Assembly (NCBI RefSeq): GCF_002994745.2
Contig: NC_037093.1
Location: 16,627,555-16,691,554 of the forward strand
DNA from: Rosa chinensis
Lineage: Eukaryota > Streptophyta > Magnoliopsida > Rosales > Rosaceae
Length of the DNA stretch: 64,000 bases
Direction of reading: 5' to 3'
The notes under the pieces were generated by a model, which searched no databases, was not told the origin of the DNA, and saw nothing but the letters and a program-made list of their open reading frames with translations. Within the stretch, counting starts at the first letter, position 1, and every line of letters begins with the position of its first letter. Both the position numbers and the translations under genes were made by a program. This document shows positions 11,701-24,130 of the stretch, piece by piece.

Positions 11701-12786
11701 ACATCATCAAGAATTAACAGAATCCTTTTATTTCTCAACCTTTGACGCAACAAATTGATTCCTTTATCAACATTGATTACATTCAGTTCTTTGCCCCCTA
11801 GAATCTCAGAAAGAAGACTGTTTTGTAGGTTGACTAGACCATCATGTGGCACTGAACGTTCTCTAACATTTTCCAAAAAGCAACTATCTTCAAACTCATT
11901 AGCAATTGAATTGTAAACAGCTTTAGCAATTGTTGTCTTCCCTATTCCACCACTGCCCCATATCCCTACCATGCGTACATCACTTCCCCCAACATCTAAG
12001 AGTTCAAGCATGTCTTGTACACGAGATTCTATCCCGACTGGAAACTTTGCCTCATTCAAAGGGGTGTGTTTTATTACATGAGCAGAAATCTCTTTAATGA
12101 TTCTATCAATAAATTTAGATTCATATTCATGCCTGTCATGTTAAAATCAAATGAAACATTTAATAAAAATAAAACCTTGCTACTTCGAAAAAGAGCATAG
12201 TATTGTATAATAATCACACACCAATAAAAGAACCAGACAAATTTGCTATAAGTGAAATTAAGTGCATGATATACCTGCCCGAGAAATGCCACCCAGATAA
12301 ATTTGCTGCTTCAGAAAGAGCTGTTCTCCATCTTAACACCTTGTTTATTCTGTCATCTTTGAATATGCGTTCATGCTCTGCAAGTGCCTCACCAAATGTG
12401 CCTCTTTGGTGTCTTACGTCCGATGGATCCACTTTGTAAAAGATTGGCCGAACCATTTGGTTCTTTGATATTCTACATTCAAGAATATGAACTAGTTCAT
12501 CCAAACACCACTTTGAGGATGCATAGTTTTCAGAGAACACAATGAGAGAGAGCCTTGATCCTTCAATGGCTCGGAGAAGTGCTTCTGATATTTCCTCTCC
12601 TCTTGGAAGATCATCATCATCTATGAAAGTGTTGATCCCCCTTTGAACCAAATTTCTGTGCAAATGACCTGTAAAATTGTAGCGTGTATCCTCGCCTCTG
12701 AAACTCAGAAACACATCGTGTGTGTATGAACGGGTAGAAAAAGGAACAAAAGATAATGAGGAAGAAGCACTCAATTGGGTGGCCAT
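8762..12786 (-). CDS. TIR-NB-LRR-C-JID immune receptor, TNL-A
   Basis: Four exons by my splicing: 12275-12786, 11022-12132, 10527-10802 and 8762-10435, all with GT/AG ends and keeping frame, giving 1190 residues. I chose the ATG at 12786 (MATQLSASSS) because the TIR domain starts soon after; an in-frame upstream ATG at 12885 would add 33 residues. TIR domain about 20-170: THDVFLSFRGEDTR and SKWCLDEL, with the glutamate expected for TIR NADase activity. NB-ARC: P-loop GSGGIGKTT at about 230-238, kinase-2 KRILLILDDVN, RNBS-B GSRIIVTTRD, GLPLAL, VFLDIACFFKG and MHD at about 502-504. LRRs fill most of exons 3-4 up to about residue 970, followed by a C-JID domain with VPRSEIPKWFSCQ at about 985. 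All key motifs are intact, so it is probably functional as an intracellular pathogen sensor. TNL-B at 40,631-45,360 is its tandem duplicate. Confidence 0.93.
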
Positions 12787-13260
12787 CGAATCTAGCTTTT
12801 TGTTTGATTTCACGCTCAGCTCGCTGATGGAATGAAGAAGGAGCGGAAGAGGAAGAGGAACAGAAAAGGAACACTGCTTGATCACTGTTTCCTGGTAGCT
12901 TCGATCAACGTCAATGTGAAGTCAAGGGCGTGTAAGATGAAACGAAACTGCCAAGAAACAGATTGTATGTGTATGAAGTATGAACGGGTGGAAAAAGCAG
13001 GAACGGTTGTTGTTTGAGTGCTGGTGAAATGAAGGATCACAGTTTTTCCCGGAAGACGAAGCGAAACTACCGAGAAAAGAAGAAACGGTAACGGAAGACT
13101 CTTCCAGGAAGAGGACTGGATATTTTGCCAATGCAATTGGTTTGGTTGATAGGTAGATGCAACTGCCAGTTTGTCACCAACTAGCTCTTGATAAGCGGTA
13201 AAACTGTAAAAGAATGAAGAAAGAAGTTCATTTAGAAGCAAATCTTAATGAACATGACAA
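12787..13260 (-). promoter_or_regulatory. 5' flank of TNL-A containing a partial copy of its own exon 1 start
   Basis: The region upstream of the TNL-A ATG contains a second copy of TIR-exon sequence: tgaacgggtggaaaaagcagg near 12,980 matches tgaacgggtagaaaaagg in exon 1 near 12,730. The stretch corresponding to the ATG is missing from the upstream copy. TNL-B has the same arrangement (45,584-45,640). No clear TATA box was assigned. Confidence 0.4.
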
Positions 13261-13272
13261 CCAAGTGAGATT

Positions 13273-13672
13273 TTTTTTTTTTTTTGATAAAATAGAACAT
13301 ACAAATAGTATGCTCCGGTTCATAGATAAAGAATATTACAGAAAACTACTTCATTGAAACATTTCTACTCAGAGTAGTCTATGCCACATAAAAACACCTC
13401 CTTGCAAGCAATCTAGTTTACCTAACTTTACACGCCGAGCACGCAATTGTGGTACTCAAAAGCTAAATACTTCCACAAGACTCATAGAGACGTTCTTACT
13501 AGCATAGACAATTAATCCAACTAAAACAACTAGACCACTACGGGCTCTTCCCCTCTAAAAGGGTTAGAGCTTTCGACAGGCCCTACCAGCCCAAACATGC
13601 GACCAAGCCCAAAAGCCCAGGCCAAGTGACAACCAGAAACAATGGCAGAAACTCCAATCTGCATCAGCCAAT
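13273..13672 (-). mobile_element. Retroposon insert with poly(A) tail and 12-bp target duplication
   Basis: The direct repeat CCAAGTGAGATT occurs at 13261-13272 and 13673-13684. Between them a T run at the left end reads as a poly(A) tail on the minus strand. The block-B equivalent lacks this insert, so it arrived after the duplication. No reverse transcriptase is present; it is a SINE or a 5'-truncated LINE. The ORF at 13530-13751 crosses the right junction and is not a gene. Confidence 0.7.
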
Positions 13673-13684
13673 CCAAGTGAGATT

Positions 13685-14452
13685 GGTTATTGAGAGTTTG
13701 TAAAATGAGAGACGACACATTTGTATATCGACCGGTGGAAGGAGGACTCATTCCTTTCTTCTTTTTCGAGAAACATGACAGAAGTACTTTTATTTTTTAT
13801 CTTTCCAATACCTATATTTAATTCGGTGTGAATTTAAAATACTTGCTCAATTATTGATTATAAAATACTAATTTTATTATTGATTTTTTTTCTTTTCTGA
13901 GAATAAAACTTTATTATTGATTACTTAACCCATACTTTTATAAAATTAAGTTCACTGCTACCTGCTGGTTAAAGCGAAACAGTTGGTTAAAGACATATTT
14001 ATGTAGCTCTAATTTCACAATTGTCAAGTCTTTTGTTTATTTTGACCTTACTGTTTCAGAAGTTGTCCCCAAAAAATAAAGAGAGAGTGAACCAGTTGGT
14101 CTTTCACACATGATTTTAATCGCTTTCGGAGTAAGTAGCACACTAATTTCATCATCTGAAATGATCAACTGAATGTTACACCTCCTTAAATGCGAGCACA
14201 ACATTTGGGACCAACACGAATTCTAGAATAAACAATAAATATTTTATCTTGGATGAAAGAATAAACATGAAAATTTCATACGATCTTTACTTATCTATAC
14301 ACAAACTTAGAACAAATGTCAATATGGGTAAATCCCCGCTAGATATTCTTTTACAGTCATATGTGGTTTTTCATCAACAAAAGATCAGGCAATCGAAATT
14401 TTGGGAAAGTGATGTAGCTAGATTTATCCAATAGTTGCTTCCAGCTCTGTTC
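13685..14452. other. Intergenic spacer between TNL-A and LACS pseudogene L2
   Basis: No supported gene. It aligns with 45,880-46,543 of block B, including the shared ttttatcttggatgaaagaa stretch near 14,240. Confidence 0.55.
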
Positions 14453-14536
14453 TTATACTTTTGCACCCTTTGCTCCACTACAAAGTTTTTCAACTTGGTC
14501 CTGCAGATGATATAATTCAACACACATATTTAGGAT

Positions 14537-14816
14537 TGTTGTAAAACGATAGTAAAAGAATTTGAAAGAGGGAGAGTTTAGACACCAAGAATGAAGTATG
14601 AGAAATGGAGTGATTCTATTCATCTCACAATGAGGTTTATATAGGAGTACCTCAGGTTTACAAAAGGTAACTATTTAACGATTACATCAATCACTCGTCT
14701 GATTACAATCAATCAATCGCTAATTATATTCTGTTAATCACCAATCAATCTTAATTGGCGTATATCACGTCACACTAATTGCTATTACATGAATAGCCAC
14801 ATTAATATTTACAACA
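14537..14816 (-). mobile_element. Solo LTR in intron 18 of L2
   Basis: The 280-bp insert starts TGTTGTAAA and ends TTTACAACA and is flanked by a perfect 5-bp target duplication AGGAT (14532-14536 and 14817-14821). The intact copy has an empty site at about 46,620-46,630. A TATATAA box on the minus strand (near 14,640) gives the likely orientation. No internal retroelement sequence remains. Confidence 0.88.
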
Positions 14817-16635
14817 AGGATTAACTTATCAAAGTTCCAACCTTTTCTTATCCAAGTAGAAATCATACCTTGTAATATTTGAGTAATTGCGGTCTTTTCA
14901 GTTTGGAAGTTGGAGTCATGAGAACCCTCTCTATCTCCAAATGAACTGCTTTTAACAACTCAAACCCTCGAAGCTGCATAAAAATGTCTTTTAAGTCAGA
15001 TGACTAAACTTAAGCAGCATAGCATGAAACAGGGATGGAGCACATACTTGCTGTTTCTGACCCATGCTATTGAGCTCATCCAAAATGTATTTTCTTGCCT
15101 TTATCTTTTGACACAATGATTTGTAGTCATCAGTCAAATGATGCTCAGCTGTCCTGTCCTCCAAGGCCTTTCTGTCAGGAACAAGCACAGCAACAAGAAA
15201 TGACTCGAAGCTGTTCCCATAAACCCAAATCTGTTGACCAGACGAAAGTTAAGATATCCGTCTGTAACTTCAGAAAACATGAAAGAAGGGTGAAGGACAC
15301 TAGCACAAAGTTCAAATGTGGCATACATATATTAATTATTTTATGGTAGGAATACAAATGCAAACAAAAAAGGAGGTCTTAGTGAGACGTACTAGTTATA
15401 TGCATACTGGAAAAGGGCCTTCCTAAGCAAACCACCAGATGAAACTTTACTAGCAGTCTCGGAAACAATATTTAAGCCAAATATTAACAACAACGAAATT
15501 CAAGGACATACATCTATACAGTTCAAATTGATGAATCTGTTTTACCAGTGTATATACGATCATAAACTCAAGGAACCCCACAAAACATAGTAGGCTTTAA
15601 TTCCTGAAGCTTGTCCAGTAAAAACCTGACATCCTGCAAGTCCAAAGCAATCACATTGGACAGATATTGAAGTTGGTAAGTAAGGAAGAGAATACCAATC
15701 AAGTTTAATACGGAAACTAAAGAAAAAGAACATAACAAGAATGTCACATATACTTACGCCTCGCCAGAAGCCTATTGAAGATCCCTTGTAGATGCAATAG
15801 CTCTCGATTATTTGGTCATATATATGGGCCAACAGGAGACGAAAAATATGATTCTTCTTCCGTACACTGTAATAGAATTTATTTTATGTCAGTAGTCAAT
15901 ATTATTGCCATCAGGGAAATGTCAAATTGCTAATTGCGTTCAGTAACTAAACTTCATAAAAAAATATATAATCCTTAACCACCTATTGGTAATACTTCAT
16001 CTACGTTACTATGGAAAAAAAGAAAAAATATGAACTATAAAACAAATCTGCAAATAAGCATCTTTCAGAGGATGACTTTACTCAAAATTGTATTAGTACC
16101 CTTAGTTCAATTTGTTGGTAGAAAATCTGTAATTTGATAGCCAACCACAATCTGTAATTTGATAGCCAACCACAAAGCTTTCAGCATAATTTGATCTAAT
16201 ATGGATCCAACTTCTGTCAAAAAGAAAGTAATAAATTTCCCCTAGTTGAGGTTTAGGGTACAACCCCCAACTTTTATCAATCATGTCTTGGCAATAGCAA
16301 CACGTGTTGAAGATGTTACTATAAACTATAACTGCTTGCTAAATTGGATTGCATCTATATGATTTAGATTTTTGTCTGCATAAAAGCATTTAAACAGGCA
16401 CCACATATATGTATGGAAACAGAATAAGGATCGCAATTTTCATTTAATAATGAGGAAATAATTTCATATTGATGATGCTACAAAATCCAAAATAAAATCG
16501 GCCTTGTATTGGCCTTTTCAGTGACAAAACTACTAAATCTCCATGACCAAATCATGTTCTCTGCAAGTCTATTTGCCTCCTGACATATAAATGAGGTACA
16601 TTTATGCTTCAAAACTATGCAATAGACCAAACATA

Positions 16636-17144
16636 GTATTGTGTAAGCCCCCTTTAGGATCTTTGTGTTTTACTAAAGCAAAATCAGAAAATAGATGAAC
16701 TGAAAACAGAAACAACACAGCAGATTTTAGAGTGGTTCAGCCAAAACTTTAGCCTACGTCCACTTCGTGATCTCTCTTGCGAGATTCACTAGCACTATGA
16801 AGAATTTAGGTGTTTACAAGTACTTATTGCAGATCCCTCAAACCCCTCTGACTAGTTCTTATCTCTCTATCACCTTGACTCTCAGTTTTCTGCACTTTCT
16901 GTCTTAATTCCAGAAAACTGACTGCAGCTCCTATTTATAGGTCATAGAGGCTGCTGATACAACATGGGATTAGGATTCCTAATCCTAATAGACTAAGCTT
17001 TTAATACAAATCCTAATAGAACTTGAAAGACTAACTTTCCTATAACTTATAGAAAAGCTGCGCGCAAACCTCTTTCCTTTCTAGACTTGGATTTGAATTC
17101 TGCATCCTAATTTTCAGATTGTATCAATGAGCCAAAAACACAAC
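16636..17144. mobile_element. Solo-LTR-like insertion, 509 bp, in intron 9 of L2
   Basis: Flanked by ACATA at 16631-16635 and 17145-17149; the other LACS copies (5740, 23,170, 49,610) show the empty site. The body contains a segment (gagtggttcagccaaaac...gcctacgtccac) resembling regions common in plant copia LTRs and a TATA-like ctatttataggtc. The ends are not perfect TG/CA, so the exact termini may be off by a few bases. Confidence 0.65.
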
Positions 17145-19550
17145 ACATAGGTACAGGACCTGGTGAAAATTAATCACCAGATTACACCCCCAAACAACTC
17201 GGGACAAGTTACAGGAGCTATTCTGCCTCTCTTATTTTTTTTAGAGAGGCAGAGTAAGCATTAAGTCAGAAACATCAAGATAGAATAAAAAGCTAAAATA
17301 TTGAAGATGTTAACTGTGTCAAGTTATTTACCACTCTATCTGTTAGGCAAAGTATATGTCTGTTGACAATACTTCTGACATTAATGCTGCTTAGTAATGA
17401 TTACACCTTTTGGTTCTCCAGTCATTCCACTTGTATACATTATTGTGCACACAGCAGTCCTCTGTTTTGGATGTAGTTCAGAATCTGAATTTCCCTGAGA
17501 ATATGAAAGATAATATATGATTTTATATTGTTAAAAGATAATGGCCAATCCTTTACTGAAAACAAGAACTTAACTGAGAAAACAGTGTTGAGAAGTTACC
17601 AACTGAAGGAATTCCTCCCACAAAAAGCCAGATACCCCCAGTTCTTCTGCTTCCTTCTTTTGAGTGCTAGAAACATTTGTGAAGCTGACAATTGCTGAAC
17701 AATGCAGATGTATACCTTAGATACAATCCTAACAACTTGGCCCTTAAATTTGGAAGTATTTAAGGAAATAGTATATGACCTACTTTTTAAATGCGTAGAA
17801 CAGTTTGGAAGGATTGATATAATCTGCATAAAAAATTACCATGTAAGGATCTTAGAAAGCAGGAAAAGGAGAGGGAAACAAATTTTATATAAATGGAGTG
17901 CATATTTGGAAAGGAACTAAGATTAACCATCAAGTATACAACGCAAGTTGGTCTTTGTATTTATATCATGTTTACTATAACTAAATTGGATTATGAATGT
18001 TCTAGTACCAAAATATTAGACATCAGCGGCTTCAAAGTTCAAACAAATATCTAGTTATGAACTTATGATAATAACATATAGTTTGGAAAATAACTTACAG
18101 CAGGGATTTTGTTCTCTTGAACAAAAGCTATTGAAACTTCAGCACGGTTGATGATGAACTCAACTGCATTAGCACCTGCAACAGAAACCATGAAATCTCA
18201 ATCAAATAAATTTCATGGGAAACTGAAAATGCACCTTCCAATTTTCTCCCTAGACCGCCCACAACTTTTTTCCCAAAACTTCCCCTTATACATGTAGAAT
18301 TCAAAAACTGTTTGGCATGTTTGGTGGTTGACTACTAAACTTTTGTTGTGGCTAGCTAGCAAACACTTGTTACTGTCCAGTAGTTTCCGATAGACAACTA
18401 TCAAGCATTCAGCAGCCAGCCACTGAACACAGCTCAATCCAGATTTACAAACGATGGCGAAGTGGCAGATTTTATAAAGGAAAAAGTTAACACAATTTAG
18501 AATTTCCCTTCAGTTAATCAAACTCGAGCACCATTATTGAAGTTCAGTATCTGCCACTGGAAATTTTACAATGCACTAAGAATTCTTGAAAAAGAAAAGG
18601 AAACATACCGAGGGTGTCATAAAGTGGAACATATGTAATGGCATGGCTCTCACATGCCTGTAAAAAAAAAAAACAAAAAAAATTAAAAACACACACACAC
18701 ACACACAAGTATAAGGCTAAAAAGTCGCAATCTTTCTAGTAAGATTCAGTCCCCAATATCAGATTCAGTTGTTCAATCCTTCCACCAGTCACGAAAATGT
18801 GCTCCCAACAGTCAACATAGCATTTCTTCATTCAAGTCTCTTGCATAATATCCACAAAGATGAAAAGGAAAACATGACAGTATTAATATAACCTCCATTG
18901 CAATAATCCATTGGGGGCTATTTGATCCATATATAGTTATATACCACAATTATCTCCCGGCAAACATTGAAACAATATAAAATAAAAAAACAATATCTTT
19001 CCATTTCACAGTTACTATTCTCATTACCACTACCATCAACTCTATAACACATACACCTATATTACTAAGGACACATTTTCTTCCATAAAAATGTTATACA
19101 CACACACACACACACATGCATAAAAACATAAGTGGAGAGGTGTGACTTACAGGATTGACACCATGGCTTCTGATGGCTGAACCCACACGAATGGCTGCAT
19201 TATACACCTCTTGATATACTACCCTAAACACATATGGACCCGCCAGTCATTTTGCATTAAACAAAATTGGCATTAGTATTCCTATTAGCAAAATTGAGCT
19301 CCTTGGTTTCAATTGGTTGCTGCCATTGCTCAAATGGAAATGGAAGGTAGCTTCTTCCCGTTGACTTGGCGTTGACCAAGCATTTGACCTATTGGGTTCC
19401 TCTTAACAGTCAATGCCAGTGAAAAGAGAGTTTCAGCCATCATCTCATACTAAAAATTTGAATCGAATCACACCAGTGTGCCTTTCTAAGTGCTCATATC
19501 CCACTACCATATTCACTCCTTGTATCTAATTCTTATCCAACTTATCAACT

Positions 19551-19624
19551 GGCATATTAGCTCAGCTGGTTTAAGCGTCGTGCTAATAACGCGAAGCTCT
19601 CAGTTTCGAGACCTGTATGGGCCG
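19551..19624 (+). pseudogene. Degenerate tRNA-Ile(AAU) copy
   Basis: Same position relative to LACS exons 1-2 as the intact tRNA at 51,996. It keeps the anticodon loop CTAATAA and the GGTT D-loop but has a C-to-A change breaking the acceptor stem, a broken D stem (AAGC instead of GAGC) and a T arm in which the 5' strand no longer pairs with CCTGT. It probably cannot fold into a working tRNA. Confidence 0.85.
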
Positions 19625-20612
19625 TTTTTCGTTTACACTTTTTCAATTTTTACCCATTTTTCTTTTCTGGCCGTTTGACCTGTTTTCTGATATTAACTTC
19701 TTCCAAGTTCCAATTAACAGACTGAAAAATGAATAAAAATATGATATGCTATGATTCTGCTTTTTTTTTTTGGCTATGATTCTACTTTGTATAAGCTCAG
19801 TAGTATTCACAATACATGTGACACTTGATTTAACGTACATGATCAATCCCATAACTGCCACGGTGTCTGATACTTGAGAAACTGCCGCGGTGACTCCAAA
19901 AACCCCTCCAGCAACTCCAACAGCCCATCTTTAGTTAGATCTTGCAGCTTGTGATAACCAGAAAACAAGGTTTTTCCTCTCAAGGAAATCTCTCCACATG
20001 GCAAACTAGAAATTGCATCATATCCCAGTTCTGGGACCAACTCAAGCCATGCTTCAATAGTTGTCGGGGGGAACCAACCACAGCTTTCAGTAAGGCCAGC
20101 ACGATTTAAGAAACTGAAGAAATGTAGATCTCTTCTTTAAATATATATCTGCTTCTGATGTGTTGTGGTAGCTGATTTAGAAAATTAAGGTCATTTGAAT
20201 GACCACAAAAGCATTCATACTCGACATCTCAAAAGCCAAACACATATATCATGAATTAAGGTGAGAAAGCACGTTGAGTTAAATAACCAACCTTGTTTAA
20301 TTTCCTCAATCTTCACCATGATTTAAACTGATTCAAGTATATATTAATTATGATATGCAGTCAACTTATACACAATCCTAACAACTTGCACCTCAAACAT
20401 CAAGTATTCAAAGAAATAGCTTATCATCTACTTTTTAAATGTATAGAACAGTTTGGTAGGCAAGATAGAATCTGTACAAAGAATACCACGTGATAATAGA
20501 AAACAAGAAAAGGAGAAGGAAATAACTTTTATAAAAACGGAAGTTGTGTAAATCAACAAGGCACCTCAATGTTCTACATAAGTTACTTACCTCTACATCA
20601 GCTCAATCAAAC

Positions 20613-20765
20613 TATAATATTGTCCTTCAATCCTTAACAAATTCAGTTCGTCATAGCCCAAACTCTGATATTACTTTGGTTCTCAACAGATTCACACTAA
20701 AATATTGTCCTTCAACTCTCAATAAATTCAGTTCGTCCAAGCCCAAACTCTGATATTACTTTGGT
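20613..20765. repeat. 85-bp tandem duplication
   Basis: Two copies of a segment starting attgtccttcaa (20,619 and 20,704), each ending in ctgatattactttggtt. It lies in a stretch (20,540-21,240) without recognisable LACS or TNL homology and without a supported gene. Confidence 0.75.
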
Positions 20766-22204
20766 TCCCATTGACTCATAAATAGCTACAGATCTGAGAT
20801 GTCATAATAGTTCAGAACTCTTTGTTTCCTCTCTTTGCGAATCTTGATTGAAATCAAATTGAGTCTGAGATTTTATGATAGTTAAGGACTAGTAGTACAT
20901 TATTCCACTACAAATAAAAAGGTCCAATAAGGACCTATGAGACCAATAGCGTCTACATCTCTAATATGACCAATAAACAGAGTAAAAGCGAATAATATAT
21001 GCATTTGTTTTATTGTAAACCATAGCAATAAAGCAACACCCTCTACTCATAGTTTTCAACACCTGCTTATCTTACGGGAAAGTTTTCTGTATTCTGAGGT
21101 AAAGTTGGACGAGACTGATTGTCTCAGAAACACACTAGACCACAAGTACAAATCAATAATATCCAAAGCAACCAAGCAAATTGGTAAACAAAATTCATAA
21201 TTGGGGGAAAACAGTCTCAGTATTCTATTACTGACCTTTTTAAACTCAAGCTTGTGCTTTATCTTGTGGAAGAGACTTCTTCAGACACACCAACTTCTTG
21301 TTATTTAAACCTTTCAGTAGCTTAGAATAAGACTGCCAATGAAAATGCCAACTGCTGAGCTGCCTAACTTATATGCATATTGGAACAGGGTATGGTTCCA
21401 CCGGAGGAAACTCTATTTGCAATACCTGCAGGAACAAATTTAGGCATAAATTTTACGATAACAAAAAACAAGGGCAAATATTTATCAAGTTAATTATAAT
21501 GTAGTGGTACTCAACAAGAAACTGATCAAATGAAGAAGAAAAGCATTGCAATTACGTAAAAATAATTGGACACTGCATATGAAAAACTTAATCTCACTTT
21601 TCTTAAATCATGCCTTCAAGTATATATCATTCTAAATCAGACACCGAAAATATATGTTTGGTGATCGATCAACACAATTCTGAACTTTTTACTTTTGAAT
21701 AAGGAAATAATTTCAGATAACAATACTATAAACTCAGAAAATAGAAAGACCTTGAAAGATCGATCAACACAATCATGATCTGAATTTTTTAGTTTTGAAT
21801 GAGGGGGAAGTAATTTCAGATAACCATGCTCTAAACTCAGAAAATAGAAAGACCTTGAAAGAATTTAGTGAAATATGACTAGTGCAATAGATCAAACTTC
21901 GAAAACAAATTTAATATCGCTTTCCATAATGCAATTTTTCATGTATTAGTTACATGGAACCAGGCTTGGTAAACTAGTTCAACTACTATATCCACACAAA
22001 AGGAGAATTCACCCCTAACCACAACTGATCCGCTGATTCTTCAACATCAGTCAGTTCGGACTGCCAAACAGAGTTGATATTAATTATTACAAACTATTTT
22101 GAAACTCCAAAGATATAAAAAAAGGGAGAGTCTAAAATGTAACCTGTATTCGTCACATTTGGTCCATAGACAATGCTTTACCAACATTGCTGCATTAGTA
22201 CTAA

Positions 22205-22294
22205 TTACAGCTTTCCAATCTCCAGATGTGCATCAGTATATATTACTTATGCAGTTGGTCACTGTTTGGGACAATAACTTTCCAGTAGTCCTGC
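22205..22294 (-). pseudogene. Third copy of the TNL C-terminal end
   Basis: On the minus strand it reads like the last coding bases of TNL-A and TNL-B: a GACTTCTGGGACAATTATCG-like run, then GATGCACATCTGGAGATTGG and a TAA where the others have TAG. Its 5' side is a CTATTGCAG acceptor-like sequence identical to the one at the same place in TNL-B. Only the tail remains. Confidence 0.6.
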
Positions 22295-24130
22295 AATAGC
22301 ATTATTGTTCAGATGTCAGTCCTCTATTTTGCTACAAATGTCTGTTATTATCTCTGAAACTACTGAAGCAAATATGAGAAAAATTTCACAAAAGAAAACG
22401 ATGCCAATAAACACAAATTCATATTGAGGCAACTACAGCTGTATAACCAAGTATTGGTAATACCTCAACGAAGTTACTTTGGAAGAAAATATAACCTATA
22501 AAATAAATCTGCTTTCACAGGATGACTTTACTCAAAATTGTATTAGTACCCTTAGTTTAATTAGTAGGTAGAAAATCTGTAATTTGATGGCCAACCACAA
22601 AGATTCCAGCATAATTTGATCTAATATGGGGTCCAATTTCTGCCAATATGAAAGTATAAATCTCCCCCAGTTGAGGGTCAGTACAAACCCCAACTTTAAT
22701 CATACTGACACAGTTAACACCACTAACATCACCAAATAGAAAGCAACGAATTGGTTTAACAAGCTAGTTGCAAACTGAAATTTTTATTCCAAGACAAAAC
22801 CGTCTTGGAGAATGACGTCCTCACATGTTGTCTTGGCAAAAACAACAAATGTTGAAGATGTTACAATAAATTATAACTGCTCGCTAAATTGGGTTGCATC
22901 CACATGATTTAAATTTTTGTCTTGGCAAAACTAGCATTTTAAACAGGTGGAGCATACATGTATGAAACAGATTAAGGATTAAATATTTCATTTGAGAATG
23001 AGGAACTAATTTCATATTGATAGTGCAACAAAAATGTAAATAGTCTTGTATTGGCCTTTTCAGTAACAAAAATACTAAATCTCCATGACCAAACTGTTCT
23101 CTGCTAGTTTATTTGCCTCTGACATAAAATGAGGTACATCTATGATTTAAAACTGTCCCATAGACCAAACATAGGTACAGGACCTGGTGAAATCCATCAC
23201 CAGATTGCACCCAAAACAAGTATGCCAAGTTACAGGAGCTATTCTGCGACAAATTTTTTATTTTTTTTCCCCTTTGAAGAGGCAGAATAAGCACTAATTC
23301 GGAAACATGAAGATAGAATATCTTAAAAAGCTAGAATATTGAAATTTCTAACTGTGTTAAGTTGTTTACCACACTGTCTGTAAGGAAAAGTATATGGCCT
23401 GTTGACAACATGAAAAGGAGAGGGGAATAAATTTTATATAAACAGAGTGCCATAATAGGAAAAAACCAAGAGAACAATCAAAGGGTCAAACTATACAAGG
23501 CAAGCTGGTCTTCGCATTTTTATCATGTTTAGTACAACAAAATTGGATTATGAAGGTTCTACTACCGAAATATAATTCATCAGTGGCTTCAAAAATATAT
23601 CTACTTACGATAATGACATAATAGTTTGGAAAATAACTCACAGCAGGGATTTTGTTCTCTTGAGCAAAAGCTATTGAAACTTCAGCGTGGTTGATGATGA
23701 ACTCAACTGCATTAGCACCTGCAACATAAGCAAGAAAAGTTGGTCAAATAAATTTCAAGATAGACTGAAAATGCACAGTCCAATATTCTCCCTGAACCCA
23801 CCACAGGTTAACTCCTATAGAATCGAAACACTGTTTGGCAAGTCTGGTCGCTACTGAACTTTCTTTGTGGCTGGCTTTCAAACACATGGTACTGTTCAGT
23901 AGTTTCCAAACTAAAGTCATTGACTAGAGTTCGATAGGCAACTACCAAGCAATAAGTAGCCAGCCACTGAGTTCGATTTACAGAAGATGGTGAATTGGTA
24001 TATTTTGGAAAGGTAAAAGTCAAGACCATTTAGAGTTGCCTTCATTTACTCAGAAGCAAGCACCATCGCTGAAGTTCACTAACTGTAAACTGGAAAGGAA
24101 TACATGCATGATGCACTGAGAATTATTGAA

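Larger units (their letters stand above)
14453..20040 (-). pseudogene. LACS2-like pseudogene L2 (block-A partner of the intact gene)
   Basis: Exons matching the intact copy: 19 at 14453-14500, 18 at 14869-14973 (15-base in-frame loss of PNPFD), 17 at 15048-15230, 12 near 15412-15468, 11 at 15546-15633, 10 at 15758-15866, 9 at 17332-17494, then recognisable exons 8-2 up to about 19,410. Disabling changes are numerous. Exons 13-16 are deleted (joint near 15,322). An Arg codon in exon 11 is TGA (15568-15570). Exon 10 lacks two bases. Exon 9 has a frameshift after GVIIT and Met in the ATP-binding loop (SGMTG). Exon 4 has an insertion and exons 2, 3 and 4 have lost their AG acceptors. Exon 1 is replaced by a fusion of exon 15 and exon 1 (19,861-20,040). 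Two LTR-type insertions sit in introns. Confidence 0.92.
20041..24130 (-). pseudogene. Scrambled LACS2-like remnant L3 with an embedded TNL 3' end
   Basis: Recognisable pieces, all minus strand: start of exon 15 (about 20,040-20,095, with an internal loss of about 70 bases), intron 14 sequence joined near 20,365 to intron 7 and exon 7 (about 20,430-20,470), a diverged exon 12 (about 21,369-21,427), TNL 3' flank and 3' end (21,680-22,300), intron 9 sequence (22,450-23,340), a truncated exon 9 (about 23,367-23,412) and exon 6 (23,642-23,718). Exon 6 is still in frame ([17 protein letters not shown]). Exons 8, 10, 11, 13 and 14 were not found. The order shows several deletions and joins between repeats; no product is possible. 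Confidence 0.75.

Noticed and set aside
13530..13751. 73-codon minus ORF
   Set aside because: Crosses the junction of a retroposon insertion, so it cannot be an old gene.
14453..24130. L2 and L3 as one working LACS gene with alternative exons
   Set aside because: Stops, lost splice sites and missing exons occur throughout, and the exon-15/exon-1 fusion breaks the order.
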